Below are positions 7,762 through 16,938 of a stretch of 56,428 nt of DNA, one piece after another. Positions within the stretch are counted from its first letter, which is position 1, and every line of letters begins with the position of its first letter. Both the position numbers and the translations under genes were made by a program. This DNA is from Aliarcobacter vitoriensis (GTDB taxonomy: Bacteria > Campylobacterota > Campylobacteria > Campylobacterales > Arcobacteraceae): the NCBI RefSeq assembly GCF_003316695.1, contig NZ_PDKB01000017.1, forward strand, positions 1-56,428. The letters run 5' to 3'. Under the pieces are notes generated by a model, which ran no database searches, was not told the DNA's origin, and was given only the letters and a program-made list of their open reading frames with translations.

Positions 7762-9207
7762 TTATTTCATAGCAGACAATATTTTGTACTCTTCCAAAGC
7801 AAAGTCATCAGTCATCCCACTAATATAGTCAATTATCAGTCTAACTCTATAATAATATTCTAAAATATTGAACTCTTCAATATTATCAATATTAAGTTTT
7901 TCAACATCATTTTTATAAGCTACTATTTGTTTAGAAGATACTCTTTTTATCAATCTTTTTGATATAAAACAATCTATTTTTTCATCTTTTAAAAGTTTTG
8001 AAAAATCTTCATTTTTTAAGTCTAAAAGTGGTTTATACATATCAAACAAAGAGTTGATAATTGTATAAGCTTGAAGCTCCAAAGTTTGAACTTCTTTATT
8101 TTGATAGATATATTTTATTGAAATATCTTGTAAAACTTTCAAAGCTTTATAATATTTACTTTGTTTATCATACTCCAAAAGTGCGTGATTGAAACTTCCT
8201 TCAAAGATAGCTTGATGATTTTGTACAAATACACTCGAAACATGTCTTACAAAACTAGTAACCAGTCCAACTCTTAAGAATGTAAAAAACATATTAAATT
8301 GATATGGTTCATCATCTTTTTTTGCTTTTTCATACTGTTTTTCTATGATTTCCAATAAAAACTCTTCATTTTGTTTTTTACACTCTGTTTTGATGATATT
8401 ATAAACTTCATCTAAAGACAAAATTCCTTTTTCAACACTATCTTCTAAATCAGCTGTTAAATATGAGATATCATCGGCTGCTTCCATAATATAAGTTATT
8501 GGAAATCTATGTCCTACTTCTATTTTTAGTCTATCTTGTATTTTTTCAACTAACTCTTTTTCACTATAATAAAATCCTGGTTTTTTCTTCAAATATGATA
8601 AATTATCTTCTTTTAAAGGTTTTTCTTCAAAAGCACCTCTTGTATATTTTAAAACAGCAATTATTTGAAAATATGAAAGATTTAATCTTTGAAGTTTTGT
8701 AATAATCCTTATAGCTTGGGCATTTCCATCATAGTTACAAATATCTTTAGATATTAATTTTTTCAATTCTTTAGCTTCTTGTGTTGTTGATTCAAGTCTA
8801 TCTAAAATCGGTAAAATATTTATCTTTATCCATTTATTTATAGTCTCTTCTGCAAAATGCCCAAAAGGTGGATTTCCTATATCATGAATCAAACTTGTCA
8901 TTTCAGAAGTTGATATAAAAGCATTTTCTAAACCATCTAATCCATAAGTTTCCAATTTCTCTTTTTTCAACTCATCTAAAATAGTTCTAGCAATATATCT
9001 TGCATTTTGTCCAACTTCAAGTGAGTGTGTAAGTCGTGAACGAATAGAAGCATTTAATTCCAAAGCAAAAACTTGAGTTCTTTTTTGAAGTCTTCTAAAA
9101 GCTGATGAAGATAAAATACGTCCTCTATCACTTTCAACTGTTATTTCTATATCTTTTGATGGATAAAACTCTCTATCTAAAGTAAATTTTTCTTTATAAT
9201 TTATCAT
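7762..9207 (-). CDS. dgt: dGTP triphosphohydrolase (dGTPase)
   Basis: 481 residues of the HD superfamily. Metal ligands are visible: His61 (RLTHSLEV), His108-Asp109 (LIHDIGNPPFGH) and a later Asp in EAADDISYLTADLED. The N-terminus DRGRILSSSAFRRLQKRTQVF is the dGTPase signature. The enzyme converts dGTP to deoxyguanosine plus tripolyphosphate in the cytoplasm and influences dNTP pools. Length and motifs are those of full-length family members. It ends 22 nt from the convergent response regulator gene and follows the HD-GYP-like gene by 24 nt on the same strand. Confidence 0.92.
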   Translation of the reverse strand: MINYKEKFTLDREFYPSKDIEITVESDRGRILSSSAFRRLQKRTQVFALELNASIRSRLTHSLEVGQNARYIARTILDELKKEKLETYGLDGLENAFISTSEMTSLIHDIGNPPFGHFAEETINKWIKINILPILDRLESTTQEAKELKKLISKDICNYDGNAQAIRIITKLQRLNLSYFQIIAVLKYTRGAFEEKPLKEDNLSYLKKKPGFYYSEKELVEKIQDRLKIEVGHRFPITYIMEAADDISYLTADLEDSVEKGILSLDEVYNIIKTECKKQNEEFLLEIIEKQYEKAKKDDEPYQFNMFFTFLRVGLVTSFVRHVSSVFVQNHQAIFEGSFNHALLEYDKQSKYYKALKVLQDISIKYIYQNKEVQTLELQAYTIINSLFDMYKPLLDLKNEDFSKLLKDEKIDCFISKRLIKRVSSKQIVAYKNDVEKLNIDNIEEFNILEYYYRVRLIIDYISGMTDDFALEEYKILSAMK

Positions 9208-9231
9208 ATATCATCTCTTTTATATAAAAGT

Positions 9232-10239
9232 TTATTCTAGTATCTTATCAAAAATATCTACTATACTTTCATCTATTTTGCCATTTTTAGCTTCATTTTT
9301 CATAATTTCTATTGTTTCTTTATGAGAAAAACTATCTCTATAATCTTTTTTCTCTCTTAAAGCACTATAAATCACCAAAGAAATAAGCAATCTATCTTTA
9401 AAACTCAAATCTTTTGCACTTAAACCAAAAGTTCCACTGCCATCAAGTCTTTCTTGAACTTTAAAACTAAGATTACAAATATCAGCAAATCCCATAATAG
9501 AGTTTAATACTCTTTTTGTGTGATATGGATATGATTTTATTATCTCTTTTTCTTCATAAGTTAAAGGCTCGATTTTCTCCAAAATCTCTTTTGGAATATA
9601 TAATTTTCCTATGTTTTGTAGAGATATTGCTATTAAAAAAATTTGTTTATCTTTATGTTCAAATTCAAAATAATCTGTGATTATTGAAGCATATTTTAAA
9701 ATCTTTGAATTTAGATTTTGGAATTTATGGAATATTGTAGTCATATTTAAAATATCTTCAAAATCTAAAACTTTTGTAAAATCACTCAAATTTGAATAAA
9801 TAAACATCACTATTTCACTTTCATTTTCTAAATCAAGCCAAAATGAAAGTTTATTTGAAATTTTACAAAATTTTTCTATCAAATCTTTACTATAAATATC
9901 CTCATTATTTTTTATATACTCTAGACATTCAACTCTTTGTTTTATACTATTTTTATGAAAATCAAATCTTTTACAAATATCATTTGAAAGTTTTACAATA
10001 TCTTGAAAAACTTTATCTTCGAAATATGCTTTATCTATAAAATCAAATTTTTTTATATCATCTTTTGAAAGATTTGCTATCAATGAATATGAACATAAAT
10101 CAGCTAGTTTTTTGGCTTCTAAACTATATTCTAAAGCTAAATTCAAAGCGATGTATGAAGTTTTTTTACTATCCAATATTTCGCTAAAAGATAGTAGAAA
10201 ATTGTTTAAATTAAATGCCATCTGTTTTTTTTTATCCAT
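9232..10239 (-). CDS. Degenerate HD-GYP-type protein
   Basis: 335 residues. The C-terminal half follows the HD-GYP phosphodiesterase layout (LIAISLQNIGKLYIP, then YPYHTKRVL, then QERLDGSGTFGL), but the metal-binding HD pair is QN, the HHE triad is QER and GYP is not kept. Only the middle His (YPYHTK) remains. It is therefore unlikely to hydrolyse c-di-GMP and may be a binding or scaffold protein. The helical N-terminal half could be a second, more diverged HD-like domain. It is located immediately upstream of dgt, probably in the same transcript. Confidence 0.75.
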   Translation of the reverse strand: MDKKKQMAFNLNNFLLSFSEILDSKKTSYIALNLALEYSLEAKKLADLCSYSLIANLSKDDIKKFDFIDKAYFEDKVFQDIVKLSNDICKRFDFHKNSIKQRVECLEYIKNNEDIYSKDLIEKFCKISNKLSFWLDLENESEIVMFIYSNLSDFTKVLDFEDILNMTTIFHKFQNLNSKILKYASIITDYFEFEHKDKQIFLIAISLQNIGKLYIPKEILEKIEPLTYEEKEIIKSYPYHTKRVLNSIMGFADICNLSFKVQERLDGSGTFGLSAKDLSFKDRLLISLVIYSALREKKDYRDSFSHKETIEIMKNEAKNGKIDESIVDIFDKILE

Positions 10240-10314
10240 TTTATCCTCATTTCAAATTACTTATATAGAATAGATATTATAATATAATTTTTAATTATAC
10301 TAAAGGAGAATTTT

Positions 10315-11232
10315 ATGTTGAAAAAAGTTGCTTTTTCACTAATTCTTTGCTCTTTTGCTTTTGGGTTTGATTATAACTTAAAACCGCAAAAAGTGAGTAA
10401 AGATATCTGGTGTTTTTTTGGAAAAACTGAAGTTCCATCAAAAGAAAATGGTGGATTTATGGCAAATTCTTGCTATATAAATGCAAAGGATAGCTATGTT
10501 TTAATCGATAGTGGTACAAGCTACAATTTTGCAAAACAAGCATATGAAGCTATGCAACAAATAGCAAAATTACCTGTTAGCAATATAATAATCACTCATG
10601 AACATGATGACCATTGGATGGGAAATAGTTTTTATAAAGATAAATTTAATAGCACAATTTATGCTCCAAAATCAATAAATGAGAACTATGATGAAAAATC
10701 TCGTCCTAGAATTTTTGATATTTTAGATGCAAAAGATTTGGAAAATACAAAGATTATAAAAGCAGATATTTTAGTAAGTGATGAAAAAACATTAAAAATA
10801 GGCAATAAAGAGATAAAAATCATACCAACAAAAATAACTGCTCATACAAATGATGATTTATTAGTTTATCTCCCAAATGAAAAAGTAATATTTACTGGCG
10901 ATGTAATTATGAATGAAAGAATTACATCAAATAGAGATGGTTCTGTAATAGGCACTTTAAAAACTATTGATTTTATAGAAAATCTTGATTGGAATATTTT
11001 GATAGCAGGACACGGACATATAACAGATAAAATGGCACTAGAACATACAAAAAAATATTTTACTCTTTTAAAAACAAGAGTTTTAGAAGCTATCGATGCT
11101 GGAGTAACAGCGCAAGAGATTGCAAAAATTGTAACAATGGATGATTTTAAAGATATTGCTATGTTTGATGAATTAAATAGTAGAAATGTTTTTGACGCTT
11201 TTACAGAGCTAGAATTTTATGATGAAGAATAA
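10315..11232 (+). CDS. Periplasmic metallo-beta-lactamase-fold hydrolase, SoxH-like
   Basis: 305 residues with a Sec signal peptide (about 1-18). The MBL zinc motif is THEHDDH (His95, His97, Asp99, His100), followed by TAHTNDD (third His), FTGDVI (bridging Asp) and AGHGHI (last His), so the di-metal site looks complete. Family members near sox operons are called SoxH or quinoprotein-relay MBL proteins; their substrate is not established and may be a sulfur-bearing thioester or persulfide. The ribosome site AAGGAG precedes the ATG. Convergent with the alpha/beta hydrolase at the end of the sox run. Confidence 0.8.
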   Translation: MLKKVAFSLILCSFAFGFDYNLKPQKVSKDIWCFFGKTEVPSKENGGFMANSCYINAKDSYVLIDSGTSYNFAKQAYEAMQQIAKLPVSNIIITHEHDDHWMGNSFYKDKFNSTIYAPKSINENYDEKSRPRIFDILDAKDLENTKIIKADILVSDEKTLKIGNKEIKIIPTKITAHTNDDLLVYLPNEKVIFTGDVIMNERITSNRDGSVIGTLKTIDFIENLDWNILIAGHGHITDKMALEHTKKYFTLLKTRVLEAIDAGVTAQEIAKIVTMDDFKDIAMFDELNSRNVFDAFTELEFYDEE

Positions 11233-11233
11233 A

Positions 11234-11257
11234 GAAGAGTAGAAAATTCTACTCTTC
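11234..11257. terminator. Convergent hairpin between the SoxH-like gene and the alpha/beta hydrolase gene
   Basis: Perfect 11-bp stem GAAGAGTAGAA / TTCTACTCTTC with a 2-nt loop just after the plus-strand stop codon. The right arm includes the stop and last codons of the minus-strand gene. No long T tract follows on either strand, so a terminator role for both genes is likely but not certain. Confidence 0.5.
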
Positions 11258-12022
11258 AACTAGTTCAACTATAGCATTTTTAGATTCACTTGTCATATCT
11301 AAATCAAGATGGACTCCATCTTTAACCTCAACTAAATTTACATCTAAGCCTTTTAATTTTGCCAGATTATAAAAATCTATTGTCATTTGTGGAGTTGAAA
11401 TATCATCTGCTGTTCCATAAACCAAAACTATTTTAGTATTTTTTGAAATATTATCTATCACATCAATAGCTGAAATAAGATTTTTATCATCACTTTTTTG
11501 ATGAATATCGTAAATTCCACCAACACACACTAAATTATCAACTAAATCTGACTTTAAGCCAATAAGTGTTGAACTCATCAAACACCCTGCACTATGACCT
11601 ATTAAATTTATTTTTGAAGCACTATATTTTTCTTTTAAAGCTTCCACCAAACTAGCTAAAAAACCTATATATTCTTTTGTAGCAGCCAAATTCTTAACTT
11701 TTTTATTTCCAATAGAAAGAAGCTTATTTGATGAGCTTTGTGAGTATCCTGGAAGTGCAATAGCAATAGTAGAAATATCACTCATCATTGCTATATCTTC
11801 TGCAAAAGGCGAATATCTAGCTAAAGTATCACTTCCTTCATCCCATGTTCCATGAATAATAATATTTAAAGAATCTCCATCTGCATCAAATTTTTTATAA
11901 TTTATACACTCATTTTGTACAAATATAAATCCTTCACCTTTTTTACTGCAATCATCTTTTGTAATATTTGCTAAAAGTGAACTAGCAAAAAATAGTGATA
12001 AAACTAAAAATTTCTTAAACAT
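11249..12022 (-). CDS. Exported alpha/beta hydrolase
   Basis: 257 residues with an N-terminal signal peptide (about 1-18, SLFFASSLLAN). Nucleophile elbow GHSAG (Ser in INLIGHSAGCLMSS), acid-region Asp in VYGTADDIST and catalytic His in KDGVHLDLD complete an alpha/beta-hydrolase triad; HGTWDEGSD is a likely oxyanion-hole segment. Periplasmic location is expected. It lies last in the long sox-associated minus-strand run, 19 nt after the DsrE gene. The substrate is unknown and a link to sulfur metabolism rests on position only. Confidence 0.8.
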   Translation of the reverse strand: MFKKFLVLSLFFASSLLANITKDDCSKKGEGFIFVQNECINYKKFDADGDSLNIIIHGTWDEGSDTLARYSPFAEDIAMMSDISTIAIALPGYSQSSSNKLLSIGNKKVKNLAATKEYIGFLASLVEALKEKYSASKINLIGHSAGCLMSSTLIGLKSDLVDNLVCVGGIYDIHQKSDDKNLISAIDVIDNISKNTKIVLVYGTADDISTPQMTIDFYNLAKLKGLDVNLVEVKDGVHLDLDMTSESKNAIVELVEE

Positions 12023-12041
12023 TTTCTCTCCTTTTATTTAA

Positions 12042-12479
12042 TTAATACGCTGTAATACCTATATATCCATCAACTTGCAGTTCTATAACTTCTACAATTC
12101 CAGCTTGTACAAAACTCATACCATCAATAAAATCTTCGTCTTTCCAACCCATACTATCCATAGTATTTCTACATCCTATGAACTCCACATCATATTCCAT
12201 TAATGATTTTATTCTGTCTAGTGTTGTTTTATCATAGTCATTTTTAAATACTCTCATACCTTTTCCATAAGCAACAACAACTATTTTTAAACTTTCCGCT
12301 GGATACTCTTTTAAAATATTGTACATAGAACCAACTGTTGCTTTTACAGTATCCAAATCATTTACATATAAAGAGTAAACAACTTTTCGTGGGTTTTCAA
12401 AGCTTGGTTGTGGATTACTAAAAGTACTTGCTCCAAATGAATAAATAGCAAATATACAAATTATTAGTAGTTTCTTCAT
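12042..12479 (-). CDS. Exported DsrE/DsrF-like family protein
   Basis: 145 residues with a signal peptide (about 1-17) and a DsrE-like fold: VVYSLYVNDLDTVKATVGSM, KIVVVAYGKGMRVF, then VEFIGCRNTMDSMG carrying the single conserved cysteine typical of the family. Cytoplasmic DsrE proteins trap and pass on sulfane sulfur; this one is exported and sits in a sox neighbourhood, so a periplasmic sulfur-handling role is a reasonable inference. It follows the MOSC gene by 3 nt. Confidence 0.8.
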   Translation of the reverse strand: MKKLLIICIFAIYSFGASTFSNPQPSFENPRKVVYSLYVNDLDTVKATVGSMYNILKEYPAESLKIVVVAYGKGMRVFKNDYDKTTLDRIKSLMEYDVEFIGCRNTMDSMGWKDEDFIDGMSFVQAGIVEVIELQVDGYIGITAY

Positions 12480-12482
12480 ATC

Positions 12483-12932
12483 TTATCCTTTTAAATAAAT
12501 TTTAGTATCTTTTGATACAACACCACTTTTTAAAATTCTACAATAAACTCCCCTATGTCCTTTTAATAATTTTGGTAAGTTTTCATCAAAAATACTTAAA
12601 TGATTACAAACGGTACAAATTTGAGTAATTTCTATGATACTATTTTCTATTTGTAGATTAACTCCAACTTCAAAATCATGTGGGTCAAAATCTAATAAAA
12701 TATTTTCTCCCAAACTTCCAAACTCTAAATCAATTCCATAATTTTTTGCTATTTCATAAGATTTTAATCCCACAATCATAACTGTTTGATCAAGATTTTT
12801 CAAAGCAAATTTATCAAACTCTATTCCATAATCTTTGATTAAATTCAATTTTTCAACTTTTGGTCGTGGTAAAGAAGAAATAGAATCTTTTTTAGCACTA
12901 AAAACTTCTAAAACTTGTCCTATTTCTAACAC
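12483..12932 (-). CDS. MOSC domain protein
   Basis: 149 residues covering one MOSC (molybdenum cofactor sulfurase C-terminal) domain: an early beta strand section with LPRPKVEKL, FGSLGENILLD (the GE.l motif), then the conserved cysteine in ITQICTVCNHL, then GVYCRIL. MOSC proteins bind or deliver Mo cofactor or sulfur. In this operon the Mo enzyme is SoxC, so a role in its cofactor or in sulfur transfer is possible. Its ATG shares one base with the stop of the cytochrome/thioredoxin gene, showing translational coupling. Confidence 0.82.
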   Translation of the reverse strand: MLEIGQVLEVFSAKKDSISSLPRPKVEKLNLIKDYGIEFDKFALKNLDQTVMIVGLKSYEIAKNYGIDLEFGSLGENILLDFDPHDFEVGVNLQIENSIIEITQICTVCNHLSIFDENLPKLLKGHRGVYCRILKSGVVSKDTKIYLKG

Positions 12933-13723
12933 TATTTATTCTCTTGCAAAATTTTAGTAAAATCTTCTAATGTCCATGAACCAACATATTGTTTTGAAAA
13001 AGTTGCATTTTTATCTACAAAAAAGAAACTAGGAGTTATTTTTTTATACTCTTTTTGTAAATTAAATGGTAAAGAAACATTATCCATATCAACTTCTATA
13101 AAAATATAGTTTTTATCAAGCAAAGTTTTAACTTCACCTTTTGGAAACACTTCTTTATCCATTCTTTTACAGAAAAAACAAGTTTTTGAAGTAGCATAAA
13201 CTATGATTTTTTTATTTTCTTTGTTTGCAATTTTTAGATATTTTTCTTCATCTTCAGGCGATAAAAAAGGTTTTTTTTGAGTAATTTCTTCTTTAAAATT
13301 ATCCTTATATTCTAAAAAATAGTAACTAAGATTTGTATAGTCATCTTCGCTTAATTTACCTTTCATACTATCTTTATTGTCATAGTAACCTAAAACATTT
13401 TCATCACAAATTGAATTAAATCTATCTGGATTTTCCAAATAATCTTTTAAAAATTTTTCTATTTGTATTTGTTGAAAATCTGGTTCATTTGGATCTCCTA
13501 TCTTTTTAGAACTATCCATCATAGCCCAAACTATCATATTTGCACTTGGAGCTTTTAAATTTAATAAGCTATTGTTTTTCTCAAAAAAATTCTCTTTGAT
13601 AAGATTTAAAGATATATACTCTTTATGGCAAGTTGCACATTTTTGTACAAAAACCTCTCTACCATCTTCAAAAGATGAAAAAAGAGTTGAAATACTTAAT
13701 AAAATCAAAAATAAAACTTTCAT
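12932..13723 (-). CDS. Cytochrome c / thioredoxin-like fusion, SoxW-like
   Basis: I place the start at 13721-13723 (MKVLFLILLSIST), which begins a signal peptide and lies 4 nt after the soxB stop with AGGGAT upstream; the longer frame from 13777 would run into soxB. The product is 263 residues. An N-terminal module has one heme c site CATCHKEY. A C-terminal thioredoxin-like domain has YATSKTCFFCKRMDKEVFPKG and a cis-Pro region KKITPSFFFVD. SoxW-type thioredoxins keep Sox proteins reduced in the periplasm; fusing heme and CxxC suggests direct electron exchange between thiols and the cytochrome pool. Confidence 0.8.
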   Translation of the reverse strand: MKVLFLILLSISTLFSSFEDGREVFVQKCATCHKEYISLNLIKENFFEKNNSLLNLKAPSANMIVWAMMDSSKKIGDPNEPDFQQIQIEKFLKDYLENPDRFNSICDENVLGYYDNKDSMKGKLSEDDYTNLSYYFLEYKDNFKEEITQKKPFLSPEDEEKYLKIANKENKKIIVYATSKTCFFCKRMDKEVFPKGEVKTLLDKNYIFIEVDMDNVSLPFNLQKEYKKITPSFFFVDKNATFSKQYVGSWTLEDFTKILQENK

Positions 13724-13727
13724 ATTT

Positions 13728-15494
13728 TTATATAATCCCTGGATTCCCTTTAACTCCAACAATATCAGGAGTATCAACTTTTAGGTTACTTATATGTTTT
13801 ACATTTTTCAAATATGTTTCAACAGTTTCCCAAACTGGTTCTCCTTCACTTTGAGCACCAACAGTTGACCAACCAGCAACTTTATAAGATTTATTTGCAT
13901 CTAGTTTTTCACCAGTTTTTGTTAATACAATTTCAGAAATTCTACTTCCTATTTTTGCTTTTGGATCTATTTTATATGAAATCCCACCTGTTCTTACCAT
14001 ATCACCACCTTGTTGGTAAAATGGGTCTTCATTAAACAAGTTATCAGCAACATCTTCTAAAATATCTTTAATATCACTACCTTTAATATCCCTTGCATAG
14101 GTTTCAGGATATGTCATCGCTGTTTGAGTCATTAAATCATCAAAAGTTATAGTTTGACCAGCTATTACAGAAGTTCCCCATCTAAATCCAGGACTTAGCG
14201 AAATTTGTGCTTCTTTAACTTCTAAAAGAGCATCACATATAATTTGATCCCAAGAACCATTGAAGTTTCCTCTTCTAAATAGAGTCTCTTCCGTTGTAGC
14301 TATTGGTCTTGTTAATTCTTTTATAAATGGTAATCTTACATCTTCAATATATTTTTTCATCTGTTTATCTTCAGGAACTAAATCAGAGAAAATAGGAAGA
14401 AGTGTAAATTTAAAATCTTTTATTTTTCCATTTTGAATATCTAAATCCAATACATTTAAGAATTTTCCATTACTTCCAGCATTGCAAACATAAGTTACAC
14501 CATCTGCATTTTTAACTGGTACTGCTTCAGGAACACCATCGTGAGTATGTCCACCCATAATAAAATCTATTCCAGTAACAATTTCTGCCATTTTTTTATC
14601 TGTATCAAAACCATTGTGAGATAAAACAATAACTGCATCTGGTTTCTCTTCTTCTCTTATAGTATTAACAAGATCTTGCATAGTATCATCATATATACCA
14701 AAACTCCAATCAGGAATAAATCTTTGTGGATTTGCAATAGTTGTATATGGAAATGCTTGTCCGATAATAGCAACTCTAGCATTTCCCATTTTTTTAATAG
14801 TATATGGTTTAAATGCTAATCCACTATCTTCATCATATGCTTCAACTCCATTCATCAAAGAATCTTCTTTAACAAAGATATTTTGTGCTAGAAATTCTGC
14901 ATTAAGCTCTTTTATATTTTCTAAAATTTCTTCAGCTTTATATGTAAACTCCCAGTGTCCAACACAAACATCAACACCAAGCAAATTTAAAGCACCAACC
15001 ATATCTTTTCCTCTAGTCCATAAAGATGTTGCACTTCCTTGCCAAGTATCTCCACCATCTAAAAATAGAGTTTTATCTTTTCCAAAACTATCTCTTAAAA
15101 AATCAACAACTGTTTTAATTTGAGAAAAACCACCAGTTCGTCCCATAACTTTTGCATGTTCTTCAAAATTTACACATGAATAAGCATATTCAAGTCGTTT
15201 ATTACCTTTTATTCCATAATGTTCTAAAAATTTTTCTCCAACAATATGTGGAGTTTTTCCTAAATTTCCAAATAGACCTAAATTTACGCTAGGTTCTCTA
15301 AAATATACAGGAAGTAATTGAGCGTGAGAATCTGTCATATGTAAAAATCTAGCATTTCCAAATGGTTTTAATTTATAATAATCTTCAAGTTTTTTTGAAG
15401 TTTCTACCATTCGAGTATGGGAATTTGCAAATACTGGTGCTGCACCTAAAACTGCCATCATATAAACAAATTCTCTTCTACTTAATTTACTCAT
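13728..15494 (-). CDS. soxB: SoxB, thiosulfohydrolase of the Sox complex
   Basis: 588 residues from the ATG at 15492-15494, preferred over the ATG five codons upstream because the AAGGAT ribosome site lies between them. A twin-arginine signal (LSRREFVYMMAVLGA) sends the folded protein to the periplasm. Di-manganese motifs of the 5'-nucleotidase-like family are present: MTDSHAQL, DGGDTWQGS, VGHWEFTY, LSHNGFDTD and GGHTHD. SoxB hydrolyses the terminal sulfonate from the cysteine S-thiosulfonate on SoxY, releasing sulfate. Its position after soxA and one unknown gene is the normal Sox order. Confidence 0.95.
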   Translation of the reverse strand: MSKLSRREFVYMMAVLGAAPVFANSHTRMVETSKKLEDYYKLKPFGNARFLHMTDSHAQLLPVYFREPSVNLGLFGNLGKTPHIVGEKFLEHYGIKGNKRLEYAYSCVNFEEHAKVMGRTGGFSQIKTVVDFLRDSFGKDKTLFLDGGDTWQGSATSLWTRGKDMVGALNLLGVDVCVGHWEFTYKAEEILENIKELNAEFLAQNIFVKEDSLMNGVEAYDEDSGLAFKPYTIKKMGNARVAIIGQAFPYTTIANPQRFIPDWSFGIYDDTMQDLVNTIREEEKPDAVIVLSHNGFDTDKKMAEIVTGIDFIMGGHTHDGVPEAVPVKNADGVTYVCNAGSNGKFLNVLDLDIQNGKIKDFKFTLLPIFSDLVPEDKQMKKYIEDVRLPFIKELTRPIATTEETLFRRGNFNGSWDQIICDALLEVKEAQISLSPGFRWGTSVIAGQTITFDDLMTQTAMTYPETYARDIKGSDIKDILEDVADNLFNEDPFYQQGGDMVRTGGISYKIDPKAKIGSRISEIVLTKTGEKLDANKSYKVAGWSTVGAQSEGEPVWETVETYLKNVKHISNLKVDTPDIVGVKGNPGII

Positions 15495-15567
15495 TTTATA
15501 TCCTTTCATTATAAATAAAAAAAGCCAAGATAAAATCTTGACTTTTTTAAATAGATACTTTTAAAAT

Positions 15568-15981
15568 TTAATACTTATATCCATCACTTGGACTAGCTAA
15601 TTTCCAAGTTTTCTTTGATTGTTCTTTTTGTGTTAAAGCACTAATACCAAAGCTACACGCTCTCCAAGCTGCAAATTCAATAGAAACTTTTTCTCCAGTT
15701 GGTTTAGCTTTTTCATCAACTAACTCTATCTCTTTTGAACCATTTTTTAAAGCATCTTGAACTGATTGAATATATTGACTAGCTTTCATTCCAAATCTCA
15801 TAAATTCAACTTTTTCTTTAATGGCTATTTCATTATACTTTGTAGCTGTTTGTATCACTTTTTCTATACCATTAGATTTTACATCACACTCTTTTTTTAC
15901 ATCAAGATGAGAATAACTATCTGAGAATAAAGAAACTGAAAACAAAGCTGTAACTAAAGATATTTTTAAAATTTTATTCAT
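15568..15981 (-). CDS. Small exported protein between soxA and soxB, SoxK/SAXB-like by position
   Basis: 137 residues with a signal peptide (about 1-20), mature about 13 kDa, no heme motif. Two cysteines (KKECDVK and WRACSFG) could form a disulfide. The last 35 residues (WRACSFGISALTQKE..WKL) are the most distinctive part. In green sulfur bacteria the slot between soxA and soxB encodes SoxK/SAXB, a SoxAX-binding protein; this gene has the same slot and size class. I cannot confirm sequence homology, so the assignment is positional only. Confidence 0.6.
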   Translation of the reverse strand: MNKILKISLVTALFSVSLFSDSYSHLDVKKECDVKSNGIEKVIQTATKYNEIAIKEKVEFMRFGMKASQYIQSVQDALKNGSKEIELVDEKAKPTGEKVSIEFAAWRACSFGISALTQKEQSKKTWKLASPSDGYKY

Positions 15982-15991
15982 CTTTTATCCT

Positions 15992-16906
15992 TTATTTTCT
16001 TACATCAGGTCCATCAACTGGTAAACCATTTGACATATAAGCTAAGAAGTAAAGAAGTTCTATCATCTCTTGACTCTCATCTTTTGGTGGAACTTGTCCT
16101 TGATCAACAACACAACCAGATATTCTTCTTTCTAAAGTACCTATTTCATCCCATTTAAGTCTATAAACAGGGAAATGTGTTACTTGTCCAACTAAAGGAG
16201 AAAGTATCTCATTTCTAACTCTTTTTCCTGCTCCATCAACATGGCAATTAGAACAAGCTAGTTTTAAATAACCTCTTTGAGTATAATAATATTCTTTCCC
16301 TCTTTCATAAGCATCTTTTTGTGCTTGACTTTCTATTTTAATATCAAAAATTTTACCAGCTTCTTTGCTTTCATTTAAAAAATATGCTTGAAACTCTGCC
16401 ATAGAACCTTTTCTAGTTCCCCACTCTTTTTCTCCATTTGACCTTAAACAGTCATTAATTGCCGAAGTTAAAGAAACCATCTTTTTTGTTTTCTCATCAT
16501 AGTATGGGAATGTACCAGCAATCGTTAAATCAGGAAAACATGTTTGTAGTGAATTACCATTTAAAAAAGGTTTTGTGTAGAGTTCTTCTCCTTTTTCGAT
16601 AGCATCTTCATAAGGTGGCATCTCTTTTAATTCATCATATTGAAATTTTGCATCTTTTGCATAAGCATAACTTCCAATATTAAAATCCAAAAATTTCAAA
16701 TTTTTTTCATACTTTGTTTCTAGTTCTTGAGCATCAGAATATGGAAAAAATCTAGCTTGGTTTTTTGCTGCATCTTCAAACTTTGCCTCAAAATATTTAA
16801 TCATTTCAAGTCTATCTTTCTCTGCTTCTTTATTAAAATTTGAAGCATTTAAAGATATAGTTGAAATAACTAAAAAAGCTATTGTTGTAACTATTTTAGA
16901 AAACAT
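15992..16906 (-). CDS. soxA: SoxA, L-cysteine S-thiosulfotransferase cytochrome subunit
   Basis: 304 residues with a Sec signal peptide. One heme c site, CSNCH (Cys218-His222). The persulfidated active-site cysteine is Cys265 in RRISGCVVDQGQVPP. The N-terminal domain keeps a Cys pair (Cys123, Cys153) without CxxCH, so this is a mono-heme SoxA with a disulfide in place of the first heme. With SoxX it oxidatively couples thiosulfate to the SoxY carrier cysteine in the periplasm. Part of the continuous soxCDXYZA run. Confidence 0.95.
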   Translation of the reverse strand: MFSKIVTTIAFLVISTISLNASNFNKEAEKDRLEMIKYFEAKFEDAAKNQARFFPYSDAQELETKYEKNLKFLDFNIGSYAYAKDAKFQYDELKEMPPYEDAIEKGEELYTKPFLNGNSLQTCFPDLTIAGTFPYYDEKTKKMVSLTSAINDCLRSNGEKEWGTRKGSMAEFQAYFLNESKEAGKIFDIKIESQAQKDAYERGKEYYYTQRGYLKLACSNCHVDGAGKRVRNEILSPLVGQVTHFPVYRLKWDEIGTLERRISGCVVDQGQVPPKDESQEMIELLYFLAYMSNGLPVDGPDVRK

Positions 16907-16938
16907 CTTCTCTCCTTTATTGAATCAAGTAGTTAAAA

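Noticed and set aside
13724-13777. Longer start for the cytochrome/thioredoxin fusion
   Set aside because: It would lie inside soxB and place 18 residues before a good signal peptide; the ATG at 13723 fits better.
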